From: Lachnospiraceae bacterium
GTDB taxonomy: Bacteria > Bacillota > Clostridia > Lachnospirales > Lachnospiraceae
DNA: 54,927 nucleotides
Reading direction: 5' to 3'
Assembly (NCBI GenBank): GCA_014803415.1
Contig: JAAVBZ010000004.1
Location: 110,510-165,436 of the forward strand
The position numbers and the translations under genes were made by a program. Numbering within the stretch: the stretch's first letter is position 1; each line of letters starts with the position of its first letter. Under the pieces are notes generated by a model. That model had not been told where the DNA came from. It did no database searches and saw only the letters and a list, made by a program, of their open reading frames with translations. This document shows, one piece after another, positions 16,686-26,331 of the stretch.

Positions 16686-17885
16686 ATGGACATAGATGTC
16701 AGATTGGCTTTATTCCGCGATATGATCGGCTGCTGTCACAACCTTTATCTTTGGGTATATGACAGTGCATTTCACCCTATTACCAGTAACTGTCCGGAAC
16801 AGCCAGCTGTGAACGACCTGTTTGGCATGAGTCATCGGCAGGAAGATTTTGACCGGCAGATCACAGCATACCATACACCTGTTATCTTCACAAATGAGCT
16901 GGGACTGATGTGGGTAATGATGCCACACTTTGCATCCGGTGAACTGATCCGCTTTTATGTATTGGGACCATTCTTTATTGATGATATTCCTCCTCAAAAC
17001 ATTAAATCGCAGCTGAACAAATATGGCCTGAGTATTCTTCTGCGCCAGGAGTTTTTGCACTTTTTACGCAAATTACCGATCATCAGCCTGAACCGTATTT
17101 TTGAGTATGCGATCATGCTGCATTTTTGTGTTACCGGTGAAAAAATCACTGTAAGTGATCTGCGATATTATGAAAACAAACAGCAGCCCCCGGAACCATA
17201 TATCCAATGGGGTGAGATGGATGCACACGGTTCCTACGAAGGCGAACAGGAAATGCTGCGGATGGTTCGAAACGGCGACCTGAACTATCAGACACAGATG
17301 GACAAAATGGCGATAACGGGGCGCCTGGGCAAGTTAAGCAATGGCGACTCACTGCGGCAAATGAAAAATGCAGTGTTGGTGTGCATTACCTTATTCTCCC
17401 GCGCTGCCATCGAAGGCGGCCTGACACCGGAGGTTTCCTATACTCTGACAGACCACTATTTCCAAAGTGTGGAAGCTTGCAGCGCCATTACAGATCTGGT
17501 GGAAATCTCACACACAATGCAGGCAGATTTTATCCGGCGGGTACATCAGTGCCGTACCAGCTCCCTCTCCAGACCTATACAGGATTGCTGCGAATATATC
17601 AACCTGCATTTGGAGGATAAACTGACACTTGCCACGCTCGCACATCAGACAGGCTATACCGAAAATTACCTTAGCAAAAAATTTAAACGGGAACTAAACT
17701 TAACCCCCATCGAATACATTCGCAAAGAACGGCTGGAACGGGCAGCTTTTTTACTCCGCACAACGCAAAGTGATGTGCAGGATATCAGCGACCGTCTGCA
17801 ATTTTGCTCCCAGAGCTATTTCGCAGATAATTTCCGTAAACTCTTTGGCTGTAGTCCGACTAAATACCGGCAGCAAAAAAATTAA
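16686..17885 (+). CDS. AraC family regulator of the divergent GPH/GH operon
   Basis: 399 residues. The C-terminal 100 form the AraC double helix-turn-helix: TLATLAHQTGYTENYLSKKF and DISDRLQFCSQSYFADNFRK, ending SPTKYRQ. The N-terminal 290 residues are a cytoplasmic sensor of a type common beside carbohydrate loci in Lachnospiraceae, with a conserved block GEQEMLRMVRNGDL and a helical stretch containing FSRAAIEGGLTPEVSYTL. GAAGCAGGAGGCGCACT precedes the ATG. The position, back to back with the symporter-GH3-GH1-GH2 operon with a repeat pair between, makes it the likely activator of that operon. Inducer not known; it converges with the symporter at 17897, only 11 bp apart. Confidence 0.92.
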   Translation: MDIDVRLALFRDMIGCCHNLYLWVYDSAFHPITSNCPEQPAVNDLFGMSHRQEDFDRQITAYHTPVIFTNELGLMWVMMPHFASGELIRFYVLGPFFIDDIPPQNIKSQLNKYGLSILLRQEFLHFLRKLPIISLNRIFEYAIMLHFCVTGEKITVSDLRYYENKQQPPEPYIQWGEMDAHGSYEGEQEMLRMVRNGDLNYQTQMDKMAITGRLGKLSNGDSLRQMKNAVLVCITLFSRAAIEGGLTPEVSYTLTDHYFQSVEACSAITDLVEISHTMQADFIRRVHQCRTSSLSRPIQDCCEYINLHLEDKLTLATLAHQTGYTENYLSKKFKRELNLTPIEYIRKERLERAAFLLRTTQSDVQDISDRLQFCSQSYFADNFRKLFGCSPTKYRQQKN

Positions 17886-17896
17886 ATTCTTTACTT

Positions 17897-19279
17897 TCAG
17901 TTCTTTTTTATTGATACCAGCTGCAGCAGTGCGATCACCGGATACGCTGCTGCCTGAACGCCGATCACACAAAAGATGATAAAGTTCTGCACTGCCCCAT
18001 TCTGTACGGGAATGAATGTCTCGGTCGGTGCCTGATAGCCCAGCCGGGATATTCCAAAGTTGAAAATACAAAGCGCAATGCCTCCCATCAAAGTTGTGAT
18101 ACAGTTCATCACCGAGGAAGAGAATCCGTCACAGCGTCTCCCACTGACCTGCTCTACCTCATCCAGCGCATCGCCCAGCATACTGGAGATCATGAAAGTT
18201 GAAGGGATCAATCCTATTGTCCGCACCACCTGTCCTGTCAATACTAATACCAGATTTCCGGGATTGATCAGGCAAATCAAAACACCGACAAAGGCCAGCA
18301 CAAAGCCTCCTACCATCGCTTTCCCTTTTCCAAGCTTATTGCATACCGGGCGGCACAGCACAATTCCGATTCCCAGCGGAGCCTGCCCCAGTGCATAAAA
18401 CAGTGCCTGTGTATATCCGTCATTATAGCTTCCCAATACCCAGTTACAATAGTAGAAGGTACTTGCACTAAACATGGCATTCACAGTCTGGATCAGAATC
18501 AAATAGATCATCAAAATGACCCATTGGCGGCTCTTCAGACAGCAACTGAACTGCTCTCTTAAAGAAATTTTCTCACTTTCTGTCTCTTCCTGCATGATGC
18601 TTTGTTCGGTCACCCGTTCTCTGGTAAAAAAATATTCCAGCAGGATCATCGGCAAAGCCGCTGCCGCCACTCCCAGCATAACACTCACCCACAGCCTCCT
18701 GTTGACTCCGATCAAAGGCACCACAATGCAGGGAAACAGAATCGCGATCAGGGAACCGGCAACCATATTCGGCGTATTTGTGATCAGTGACAGCTTACTT
18801 CTTTCGTCTTCACTGTGGGTAGAAAGAGGCACCATCAGCGTATGCGCCGTGCTGTACATCGTATATGCTACAGCATAAAACACAGTATAACTGACAAAAA
18901 TCCATATCGCAGTCAGATTGTCATTTCCTTTCGGCACTACAAACAGTAATATCATACAGATTGTCAAAAGAGGCGCCGAAAACAAAATCCATGGCCTTGC
19001 CTTTCCCTGCCTGGACCTTGTTCTGTCCACAATGATCCCCATATAGATAAATGTCAGTACGTCCAGCGTTTTTGCCACAATGGGAAAGGCGCTTATAAAC
19101 AGACCGCCCCAGATACCACTGATATCCAACACATCTGTATAATATACATTCAAATAATTTGACAGAATCGAATTCATTAAAATTACACTGATCGGTCCGA
19201 TAAAATACCCAAGCCACTTTTCTTTATTTTCCACCTTCTCAGATTTGATCCGGGTATCAAATAGTTTCGCCGATAACAT
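17897..19279 (-). CDS. GPH family sugar:cation symporter
   Basis: 460 residues with about 12 membrane segments. It starts with the same block as the symporter at 14791 (LFDTRIKSEKVENKEKWLGY against IFDSRIKSANTQASEIWLGY), so the two are paralogues. The GPH signature is intact: IYMGIIVDRTRSRQGKARPW. Unlike its paralogue it has no charged C-terminal tail. It appears to be a single-gene transcript divergent from the TetR gene at 19406. The GH3 gene at 19999 lies on the same strand but upstream of the TetR gene, and is the closest enzyme that could use its substrate. Confidence 0.92.
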   Translation of the reverse strand: MLSAKLFDTRIKSEKVENKEKWLGYFIGPISVILMNSILSNYLNVYYTDVLDISGIWGGLFISAFPIVAKTLDVLTFIYMGIIVDRTRSRQGKARPWILFSAPLLTICMILLFVVPKGNDNLTAIWIFVSYTVFYAVAYTMYSTAHTLMVPLSTHSEDERSKLSLITNTPNMVAGSLIAILFPCIVVPLIGVNRRLWVSVMLGVAAAALPMILLEYFFTRERVTEQSIMQEETESEKISLREQFSCCLKSRQWVILMIYLILIQTVNAMFSASTFYYCNWVLGSYNDGYTQALFYALGQAPLGIGIVLCRPVCNKLGKGKAMVGGFVLAFVGVLICLINPGNLVLVLTGQVVRTIGLIPSTFMISSMLGDALDEVEQVSGRRCDGFSSSVMNCITTLMGGIALCIFNFGISRLGYQAPTETFIPVQNGAVQNFIIFCVIGVQAAAYPVIALLQLVSIKKN

Positions 19280-19371
19280 TTCTGACCTTTCCTCCTTTTA
19301 AACCAACACTTGTTTTGTTTATCTGATATGATTATAATAAGGATAAAAGAAAATGTCAGCCATCATTTTAG

Positions 19372-19383
19372 CAACATGTGTTG
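19372..19383. promoter_or_regulatory. Palindrome CAACA-TG-TGTTG, possible TetR operator
   Basis: A 5-bp inverted repeat with a 2-bp centre lies 22 bp before the TetR start (19406). A similar but imperfect copy, CAACACTTGTTTTG, is at 19304-19317 next to the divergent symporter. The motif resembles the palindrome at 22059 near the second TetR gene. Confidence 0.42.
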
Positions 19384-19405
19384 TTTTAATAAAAATGGAG
19401 GTCCT

Positions 19406-19960
19406 ATGAATACGAAAAATAACCAGCGGTATCAGGATACCGAAAAACTGATCCAGAATACCCTTCTTTCATTAGCACAGGAAAAGGATATCCATAAAGT
19501 GACCGTACGGGCTATCTGTGAAACAGCCCATATCAATCGTTCCTCCTTCTACCTGCACTATCTGGATATCCATGATCTGATCTATAAAATGGGATTGGAA
19601 ATGATGAATGATGTAGGAACGATGATGAGACGTTCTGAAAGTGTCATTGATTTTTTTCTTACGCCGGAAAGTATGGCACAAATGATCAGTTATGTCAAAG
19701 AACACCGTGCTTTCTTTGATATTTACTTAACCCATTATGCAGCCGCAGCAAGTGAAAGCTTCTCGTTGCTGTGGGAGAACGCCGCCAAGCCCTACATGCA
19801 GGATCACTACAACATAATCGACGAGGAGGAGATGTGGTACCATTTTTCTTTTTTCAAAGCCGGTTTCATCTCCGTCCTTGGCGAATGGATTCACCGCGGC
19901 TGCCCGGAAACACCAGAGAAGCTGGCTGAAATCATTTTGCGTAGTCTTCCGACTGTGTAG
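19406..19960 (+). CDS. TetR/AcrR family regulator
   Basis: 184 residues from the ATG at 19406, which has GGAGG 5 nt upstream; an in-frame TTG at 19310 would add 32 residues unlike the family and has no ribosome site. The N-terminal helix-turn-helix reads VTVRAICETAHINRSSFYLH with the typical YLHYLDIHDL after it. The remaining helices form the ligand and dimer domain. It is divergent from the GPH symporter at 17897 and is likely its regulator. It is related in design to the TetR gene at 22185 (NRSSFYLHY against NRGTFYLHY), so the two may derive from one ancestor. Confidence 0.87.
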   Translation: MNTKNNQRYQDTEKLIQNTLLSLAQEKDIHKVTVRAICETAHINRSSFYLHYLDIHDLIYKMGLEMMNDVGTMMRRSESVIDFFLTPESMAQMISYVKEHRAFFDIYLTHYAAAASESFSLLWENAAKPYMQDHYNIIDEEEMWYHFSFFKAGFISVLGEWIHRGCPETPEKLAEIILRSLPTV

Positions 19961-19968
19961 CCGGAAGA
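19945..19968 (+). terminator. Possible terminator after the TetR gene
   Basis: TCTTCCG (19945-19951) pairs with CGGAAGA (19962-19968) around the TetR stop codon, followed by a T-rich stretch TTTGTCCTTTGTCTATT. The stem is short and the T-tract interrupted, so efficiency is uncertain. It separates this gene from the convergent GH3 gene. Confidence 0.4.
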
Positions 19969-19998
19969 TTTGTCCTTTGTCTATTATTTCTTATTCGT

Positions 19999-22020
19999 TC
20001 AGCTGCATACAATCCGTGTTTCACGGCAGTTACTTCCCACATAAAACGTATATGCCTCATCCAGCACCCATCCATTGGGTGTCCAGAATTTTAATTCCTC
20101 TTTGGGAATTTCTATTCTAACCTCTTTTTCCTCCCCAGTACCCAACTCCACACGCTGGAATCCTTTCAGGAGTTTCATTGGACGGTCTTCGCCGCCGGCA
20201 GCACCCTGAGAACCGGCATAAACCTGTACAACCTCCACTCCATCACGACCGCCGGTATTCTTCACCTGCACAGTAACAACGAACCGATCATCTTCCTCTT
20301 GAAGTTTCTGCTTTGTCATCTCAAAGCTGGTGTAACTGAGTCCATATCCGAAAGGATAGGCGGGCTCTTTGTTTTCCTTATCCAGCTTAGTATAGCCATG
20401 ATAATAGCCGTATTCAATGACATAAGGCTTTTCTCCTACCCCGATTATGGATGGATAATCTTCTTCCGCCTTTGCCACGGTAAAGGGCAGTTTTCCGCTA
20501 AAATTCTTATTACCGCAAAGGAGATTTGCCAACGCCGTACCGCCCTCGCATCCGGAATAGTAGTTCATCAGGATCGCATCGGCATACTCTTTCCACTCTT
20601 CCACGATAATGGCACAACCGCTGTAAAGAACTACCACTACCTTTTTCCCTTGTTTTTTTATCTTCTTAATAAGAGCAACTTCTTCACTCGACAGCCGCAA
20701 TCTTTCCCTGTCGCCGCCGACATTCTTTGGTTTTTCTGTCATAGAATACTTAGTGTTTGCGAAGTATTCTCCCTCTTTTTCACGGTTGCTGCCCACGCAA
20801 ATAACAGCCACATCGCCTTCTGCCAGGGAAGCATTTGCAAATACCTTCCGGATGCCCTGATACGGTGTTACTACATTTTTGTCATACACCCGGCTGGAAC
20901 CGTGGTCGCCCACATTGACATCATCCGCATAGGGACCTGCTACCAGAACCTTTGCATCTTTGGAAAGGGGCAGCACGCCGTTATTTTCTAACAGCACCAT
21001 GCCTTTCTCTGCAATCTCCAAAGCCAGTCCGCGGTGCTCCATGCTTCCCACGGTATCCATAGAACGGGGCTTGATCTTAGGTATTTGGCGGATCAGGACT
21101 CCTAAAATATTCCGCACAGCCCTATCAATATGCCTCTCATCTATGCTGCCCTTTTTTAAGCATTTTTTGATCTTGCCCGCACTATACTGCATAGTGAACA
21201 TCATTTCCACATCCAGCCCTGCCCGCAGACACTGCTCAGTATCACGGCATCCCCAGACAAAATCGCTCATGACAAAGCCATCAAATCCCCACTCCTTTCG
21301 AAGAATATCTGTCAGAAGTTTTTTGTTGGAACAACAGTAAAACTCGTCATACCTGTTATAGGCTCCCATGATCGACAATGCCCCGGCATCAATACACTTT
21401 TTAAAATGAGGAAGATAAACCTCATAAAGGGTACGGTCATCACAATGGACATCCACATAGAACCGCAAGTCCTCGATACTATTCAAAGCAAAGTGCTTAG
21501 GACAGGCAATCATGCCCTCTTCCTGAACGCTCTTTGTCAGCGCAGCACCAAACTCACCCAGCAAATAAGGGTCCTCACCATAGGTCTCCTGTGTCCGTCC
21601 CCATCTGGGATTACGTACCAGATTGATACAGATACCGGCATAATAGTTTGCACCTTGGGCAATAGCTTCTTCAGCCACTGCCTTACCGAACCGGTATTCC
21701 AATTCTGTATCGAAAGTGGATGCCCTTAACATGGATACCGGAAAACAGGTAGAATTTCCCATGACCACACCCCGGGGCCCATCGGTGAACAAAATGGGGG
21801 GGATCCCCAGACGTTTACAGCCGCCTGCGGGTAATGCATGAACATTATAATTGCGCCCTGTTTTAATCATGTCTTTCTGAATTTGTGCAATGGGATGACC
21901 GGAAAGCATATGAATTTTTTCCTTAAGTGTCATTTCCGCAATCAGCAGGTTACATTGTTCTTGCAGAGTTTCCTTTTTTGGATTTTTCTGGTAAACGGCT
22001 ACCGCATCCTGATAACGCAT
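19999..22020 (-). CDS. Glycoside hydrolase family 3, beta-glucosidase type
   Basis: 673 residues without a signal peptide, shorter than the 779-residue GH3 at 12385. The barrel contains PPILFTDGPRGV, the motif CPKHFALNSIEDLR and the nucleophile Asp in GFVMSDFVWGCRD. The second domain has DHGSSRVYDKN. A fibronectin-III-like domain (VEVVQVYAGSQ ... KLLKGFQRVELG) ends the protein, with no extra helical tail. The motif RNPRWGRTQETYGEDP is the conserved GH3 loop. AGGAGGAAATTAAA precedes the ATG. It is transcribed alone and divergently from the TetR gene at 22185. Cytoplasmic hydrolysis of a beta-linked glucoside or xyloside is expected; the sugar cannot be told from sequence. Confidence 0.93.
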   Translation of the reverse strand: MRYQDAVAVYQKNPKKETLQEQCNLLIAEMTLKEKIHMLSGHPIAQIQKDMIKTGRNYNVHALPAGGCKRLGIPPILFTDGPRGVVMGNSTCFPVSMLRASTFDTELEYRFGKAVAEEAIAQGANYYAGICINLVRNPRWGRTQETYGEDPYLLGEFGAALTKSVQEEGMIACPKHFALNSIEDLRFYVDVHCDDRTLYEVYLPHFKKCIDAGALSIMGAYNRYDEFYCCSNKKLLTDILRKEWGFDGFVMSDFVWGCRDTEQCLRAGLDVEMMFTMQYSAGKIKKCLKKGSIDERHIDRAVRNILGVLIRQIPKIKPRSMDTVGSMEHRGLALEIAEKGMVLLENNGVLPLSKDAKVLVAGPYADDVNVGDHGSSRVYDKNVVTPYQGIRKVFANASLAEGDVAVICVGSNREKEGEYFANTKYSMTEKPKNVGGDRERLRLSSEEVALIKKIKKQGKKVVVVLYSGCAIIVEEWKEYADAILMNYYSGCEGGTALANLLCGNKNFSGKLPFTVAKAEEDYPSIIGVGEKPYVIEYGYYHGYTKLDKENKEPAYPFGYGLSYTSFEMTKQKLQEEDDRFVVTVQVKNTGGRDGVEVVQVYAGSQGAAGGEDRPMKLLKGFQRVELGTGEEKEVRIEIPKEELKFWTPNGWVLDEAYTFYVGSNCRETRIVCS

Positions 22021-22058
22021 TTTAATTTCCTCCTTGATAAACTTTACAACATTTTATA

Positions 22059-22069
22059 AACACCGTGTT
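22059..22069. promoter_or_regulatory. Palindrome AACAC-C-GTGTT, possible TetR operator
   Basis: Perfect 5-bp arms lie 39 bp upstream of the GH3 start at 22020, next to an A/T-rich possible -10 region on the minus strand. A wider CAACA...TGTTG frame spans 22047-22070. A further AACAT (22047-independent copy at 22147-22151) and ATGTT (22163-22167) pair lies just ahead of the TetR start at 22185. Confidence 0.42.
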
Positions 22070-22184
22070 GATTTTCTCTTATTTCAAGCGTAATATAAAT
22101 GTTGTGAATAAACAATGCGCAGATTTTTTCGTTATGAAAGTACATGAACATATTTCGATTTTATGTTGATTTAGGGGTAAAAAA

Positions 22185-22766
22185 ATGAAAAAAACTGATA
22201 CAAGAGTACAATATACCAAATCCGTTCTGCGAAAGGCAATGCTGACATTGCTGGAGCAGACTCCCATTGGCAAGATAACCATCAAAGATTTGTGCGAAGA
22301 GGCAGGTTTAAACCGTGGTACATTTTACCTGCATTACAACAGTCCCTATGACCTGCTTAAGGAGATTGAAGACCAGTTTATTGATGACAACATGACCTTC
22401 TTCTCCTCCTATTGGAACAGCCAGCGCGATTTTGATCGGATGGCAGGTTTATTCGCCTGTATTTTGAATAATAAAGAGGTATGCCGCGTACTTATGGGAT
22501 GTAACGGCGACCCGCAGTTCATGTTAAGTCTGAAATCCCTGGCAAAAGATGGTGTCCTGGATGAGTGGCAAAAAGAATTCCCCACCCATGACAGGCAGGA
22601 ATTAGATTTGCTGTTCGATTTTGTATTTGCCGGTTCTATGGAATTGATCTTGAGTTGGAGTGCGAATGATCACGGACTGTCCGCTGCGGAATTTGCCGAG
22701 CGCCTTGAACGGCTGGGACACTACTGCCTTTTGGCTGTGGGCAAATTCAGCAGCCGCAATGACTAA
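22185..22766 (+). CDS. TetR/AcrR family regulator
   Basis: 193 residues. The N-terminal domain has the typical order: helix 1 TKSVLRKAMLTLLEQTP, then ITIKDLCEEAGLNRGTFYLH as the DNA-reading helix-turn-helix. The rest is a helical effector domain with the common block AGSMELILSW near residue 150. The ribosome site is weak (AGGGGTAAAAAA). It is divergent from the GH3 gene at 19999 and convergent with the ribokinase-like gene. It is probably a repressor of the GH3 gene, acting at the AACAC-type palindromes between them. The effector is unknown. Confidence 0.88.
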   Translation: MKKTDTRVQYTKSVLRKAMLTLLEQTPIGKITIKDLCEEAGLNRGTFYLHYNSPYDLLKEIEDQFIDDNMTFFSSYWNSQRDFDRMAGLFACILNNKEVCRVLMGCNGDPQFMLSLKSLAKDGVLDEWQKEFPTHDRQELDLLFDFVFAGSMELILSWSANDHGLSAAEFAERLERLGHYCLLAVGKFSSRND

Positions 22767-22801
22767 TCGATCTGCATCGCCATTTCCATATGCACGAAAG
22801 A

Positions 22802-23701
22802 CTAATCCTTTAATCCAGCACACTTAGAATTTTCCACTTCATCCCGCATTGGAATTGCGATTGCAGCACCTTCTCTTGAGACACAAATCGCAGACGCCTT
22901 CGCTGCCTGTTCCATACACTCCTTTAGTGGAAGCCCTCTGGTCACTCCATGCAGAAAATATCCTGTAAAAGTATCTCCTGCTGCCGTAGTATCCACTGTC
23001 TCAACAGGAAAAATCTCCTGATATATCTTTTCCTGCGATGTAAAACAATAAGAACCGTTTGCCCCCATGGTCAAGATCAGACATAATTGGGGATATTTCT
23101 CATGCAAAGTCTTCCAGACTGCATCCGCCTCTGTTTCTCCGGAAAGCTGCTGTGCCTCAACTTCATTGATCAAAAGCCACGATATCTTGTCATAATCCAG
23201 CTTTTCAAGAAACGCTTCAAAAGGTGACGGATTTAGTACCACCGTCATTCCCTTCTCCGCTGCCTTTTCAATCATATATTCCAAATTGTTGACCTCATTT
23301 TGCAGTACCAGCCAATCCTCCGCCGAAAAATGCTCCAGAGTTTCATTGATCTGCTCCTTTGTGATCATTCGGTTAGAACCGCCGTAGAGTATGATACAGT
23401 TTTCACCTGTGCTGTCTACCTGAATCACGGCATTTCCTTGTAGTTTCTCTACTCTGCACAAATACTCCGTGTGTACACCATTTTCTTCCAGCAAAGTCCG
23501 GAGCATGTCTCCGCCGGTTCCGATACAACCTGCATGAAAAACCTTCGCTCCTGCTCTTGCCAGAGCAACGGACTGATTCAGTCCCTTGCCGCCGGGAGCC
23601 ATCTTCTGCTCTCTAGCCGCAAGCGTTTCTCCCGGCTGCACAAAATGTTTCACTTGATAAATATAGTCCAGATTCAGTGATCCAAAATTCAATATCTTCA
23701 T
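22802..23701 (-). CDS. Ribokinase-like PfkB family sugar kinase
   Basis: 299 residues, cytoplasmic. The N-terminus ILNFGSLNLDYIYQVKHFVQ and the glycine motif MAPGGKGLNQSVALARAG are typical of ribokinase. The C-terminal signature VDTTAAGDTFTGYFLHGV contains the anion hole and the catalytic Asp. It should phosphorylate a sugar released by the enzymes nearby, using ATP. It starts 50 bp after the GH78 rhamnosidase gene in the same direction and is likely co-transcribed. Rhamnose itself is normally phosphorylated by rhamnulokinase (a different fold), so the pairing suggests ribose, another released pentose, or a sugar not yet assigned. The substrate is uncertain within PfkB. Confidence 0.88.
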   Translation of the reverse strand: MKILNFGSLNLDYIYQVKHFVQPGETLAAREQKMAPGGKGLNQSVALARAGAKVFHAGCIGTGGDMLRTLLEENGVHTEYLCRVEKLQGNAVIQVDSTGENCIILYGGSNRMITKEQINETLEHFSAEDWLVLQNEVNNLEYMIEKAAEKGMTVVLNPSPFEAFLEKLDYDKISWLLINEVEAQQLSGETEADAVWKTLHEKYPQLCLILTMGANGSYCFTSQEKIYQEIFPVETVDTTAAGDTFTGYFLHGVTRGLPLKECMEQAAKASAICVSREGAAIAIPMRDEVENSKCAGLKD

Positions 23702-23751
23702 TTAAATCCTCTCTCCTTTGCATAGAATGCTCCGCCAATAACACATTTGAT

Positions 23752-26331
23752 TTAGACCAATATGTTATTCTTCCCTACCCGAAGTTTCTGTTCTTTTCCG
23801 TCCATCCTAATAAATTTTGCCTTGGTATTAGCGGGTATCTCCATCGTATATTTTACTTGATTTCCCTGATATTCCCAGCGGCTCCTTACCATCCCCACGG
23901 GAGAATCAAAGCTGCTCTCCGCATATTTCATCAGCCTGCATGGTTTCGGCTGAATCGTAATTTCCTGCCCCTGTACATGAATGCCGCAGATTCCTTCTAT
24001 CAACCAGGAAACCACCGCTCCCTTGGAATAATGGTTCAGGGAGGCAAATCCAATATCACCGAAGTATCCCTCCCAGGACTCCCAAATGGTCGTAGCCCCA
24101 TTCTTTACTGCAAAAAGCCAGCCCGGCGTATCCTCCTGAAGGAGTACTTTGTAAGCAGTCTCCACATAGCCATAATCTGCCAGTACCTGACAGAGATAAG
24201 GTGTGGTAAGAAATCCCGTATTCAGATGGTAATTGTTCCTGACCACCAGATCATTCAGATCCTTTGCTGCTGTCTTTGCATCCTCCCCGGATAAAAGCCC
24301 CATGTATAGAGGACGTACATATCTGCACTGCCTGTCAGAAGAAATATGTCCATCCTTTACTTCCAGATAATCATATGCCTTTGTGGCGTTTTCTGCCAAC
24401 TGTTTATAATGCTTTGCATCTTCCATTCTACCCAACACTCTGGCTATTTCCGTCATCATTTTGCTGCTAGATGCATAATATGCTGTGGCAATATCCGGTA
24501 CTCCATGAAATATCATCGCCTTGGTGGCCTCTGCTGCAGAAATATCAGGTTCCAGCCATTCTCCCCAGTGGATTCCCGTATCGATCACATAATTCTTATA
24601 AGGATTTTTCCGGAATCGATTGAGAAAGCGGTGTTTATGTCCTTTCTTCTCCACATATTCCAGCCAGCGACGCATCATATCGTAATTTTCTTCTAATATT
24701 TCCTTGTCTCCATACAATTTGTATATGGTATAAGGAATGATGATGACTGCATCTCCCCATGCACAGGAACCATCATAAGCCTCATCAAATTTATTCTTCG
24801 AAGGATTCCTACGGGGTGCAAAATTATAAACCTTACCATCCTCATACTGGTCTACTTTCATCTCGTCCAGCCATCGTCTGAATATCGGATAGCCGTCCAT
24901 CAGTGTTATACCAGTATTGGCAAACACCCCTGCGTCCCCGGCCCAGCCGCTTCTCTCCCTCTGTGGGCAGTCCATGGGAATATCCACAAAATTGGATTTC
25001 TGACTCCAAACAGTGTTTTGTACCAACTTGTTTACCAGTTCATTATCACAGGTAAATTCTGCTGTCTGCCGCATGTCAGAGTATACTGCATGGGCAGTGA
25101 ACTCGCTCCCGTCAATCTCTATATCTGTCTCCACCTTTACCATCTGAAAACCAAAGATACATAAGGTAGGGCAATACACATTTTCCCCCTCTCTACAGAT
25201 ATACTCTACAACCTGATGCAGCTCCTCTTTCCTTCCAATGGTTTTCAAATTCTCATCAGAGAAGTTGCCCTCTGCATCCAGATATTCCCCGTGAGTTAAA
25301 CGAATCTTCTGACCAGCCCTTGCGTTTAACTTAAAGGAAACATAGCCGGACATGTTCTGTCCAAAATCAAGCACCTTCCCGCCATCCGGCGTCTTTATCA
25401 GTTTTGCCTTGAATTGCTCCTTCTCCAGAACCGGAACAGAATTAGTGCAAAGCATATTATCGCATTCAATGTTCTCAACTTTCACAGGATGGAAAGCGGC
25501 GGGCACCTTCCTGGCATCCACTTTTTCTCCCAGTTGAATATCATTGAAATAAACAGGACCATCCTGAGCAGCCTGCCAGCTTTCATTTGTCATGACCACT
25601 GTCTTTTTACCAACTTCCATCTGCATCCAGAAAGCCAGCGTCTTTCCGAATACATTTCTGGTTCCTGTATTTCCGTTACATCCCCGGTACCAACCATCAC
25701 CAAGAATTACCTCAATCTTATTCTTTCCACTCATCAGATATCCTGTGATATCAAAGGTTTGGTAAGGCATACGGAACCAATACTCACTGGTTCCCGGACT
25801 TAAAATATTGCCTGTTACCTGCTTTCCATTGATATACAGACTGTACACACCATGAGCGGAAGCATATACACGTGCATTTGCCTTGGCAGCGCCGTCACTC
25901 TTTCCTTCTTCTACAGCTTTAATATCCAGAAAATCAAATTCCTTTACCAGATAAGAGGCAGGCTGTCTTTCCTGTGAATTAATTTCTGTTGTCTCCGGGT
26001 TTATCCATGCAGCCCTGAAATCTGATTTTTCCAAAAGTGCATACTCGAAATAAGTGCTCTCGCTCTCCTCACCCTGAACGTCCTTTTCATCCCAGACGGT
26101 TACTGTCCAGACAATTCTGTCACGGCTCCTTGCCGGTCCTTCATACCTTACCTGCATCTGTGAATTAACCACTTTTCCTGTAGACCATACCTCTTCGTCT
26201 TCACAAAATGCCGTTACCTGATAGGCACTCTGACTGATTCCCCCAACAACGTTCCATGACAATACAGGTTGTCTGATATCTATTCCCAATGGATTTTTCA
26301 AATGTGATGTCATTAAATTAATTGCTTTCAT
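23752..26331 (-). CDS. Alpha-L-rhamnosidase, glycoside hydrolase family 78
   Basis: 859 residues without a signal peptide. Domain order is that of GH78: N-terminal fibronectin-like strands (GIDIRQPVLSWNV), beta-sandwich domains with ARVYASAHGVYSLYINGKQV and EVILGDGWYRGCNG, an (alpha/alpha)6 barrel, and a C-terminal beta domain. The catalytic-site signature MDCPQRERSGWAGDAG is intact, and HWGEWLEPD carries a further acidic residue near the active site. The enzyme removes terminal alpha-L-rhamnose from oligosaccharides or plant glycosides. It is likely the first gene of a pair with the ribokinase-like gene. It is divergent from the cupin-type AraC gene at 26497, the probable regulator. Confidence 0.95.
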   Translation of the reverse strand: MKAINLMTSHLKNPLGIDIRQPVLSWNVVGGISQSAYQVTAFCEDEEVWSTGKVVNSQMQVRYEGPARSRDRIVWTVTVWDEKDVQGEESESTYFEYALLEKSDFRAAWINPETTEINSQERQPASYLVKEFDFLDIKAVEEGKSDGAAKANARVYASAHGVYSLYINGKQVTGNILSPGTSEYWFRMPYQTFDITGYLMSGKNKIEVILGDGWYRGCNGNTGTRNVFGKTLAFWMQMEVGKKTVVMTNESWQAAQDGPVYFNDIQLGEKVDARKVPAAFHPVKVENIECDNMLCTNSVPVLEKEQFKAKLIKTPDGGKVLDFGQNMSGYVSFKLNARAGQKIRLTHGEYLDAEGNFSDENLKTIGRKEELHQVVEYICREGENVYCPTLCIFGFQMVKVETDIEIDGSEFTAHAVYSDMRQTAEFTCDNELVNKLVQNTVWSQKSNFVDIPMDCPQRERSGWAGDAGVFANTGITLMDGYPIFRRWLDEMKVDQYEDGKVYNFAPRRNPSKNKFDEAYDGSCAWGDAVIIIPYTIYKLYGDKEILEENYDMMRRWLEYVEKKGHKHRFLNRFRKNPYKNYVIDTGIHWGEWLEPDISAAEATKAMIFHGVPDIATAYYASSSKMMTEIARVLGRMEDAKHYKQLAENATKAYDYLEVKDGHISSDRQCRYVRPLYMGLLSGEDAKTAAKDLNDLVVRNNYHLNTGFLTTPYLCQVLADYGYVETAYKVLLQEDTPGWLFAVKNGATTIWESWEGYFGDIGFASLNHYSKGAVVSWLIEGICGIHVQGQEITIQPKPCRLMKYAESSFDSPVGMVRSRWEYQGNQVKYTMEIPANTKAKFIRMDGKEQKLRVGKNNILV

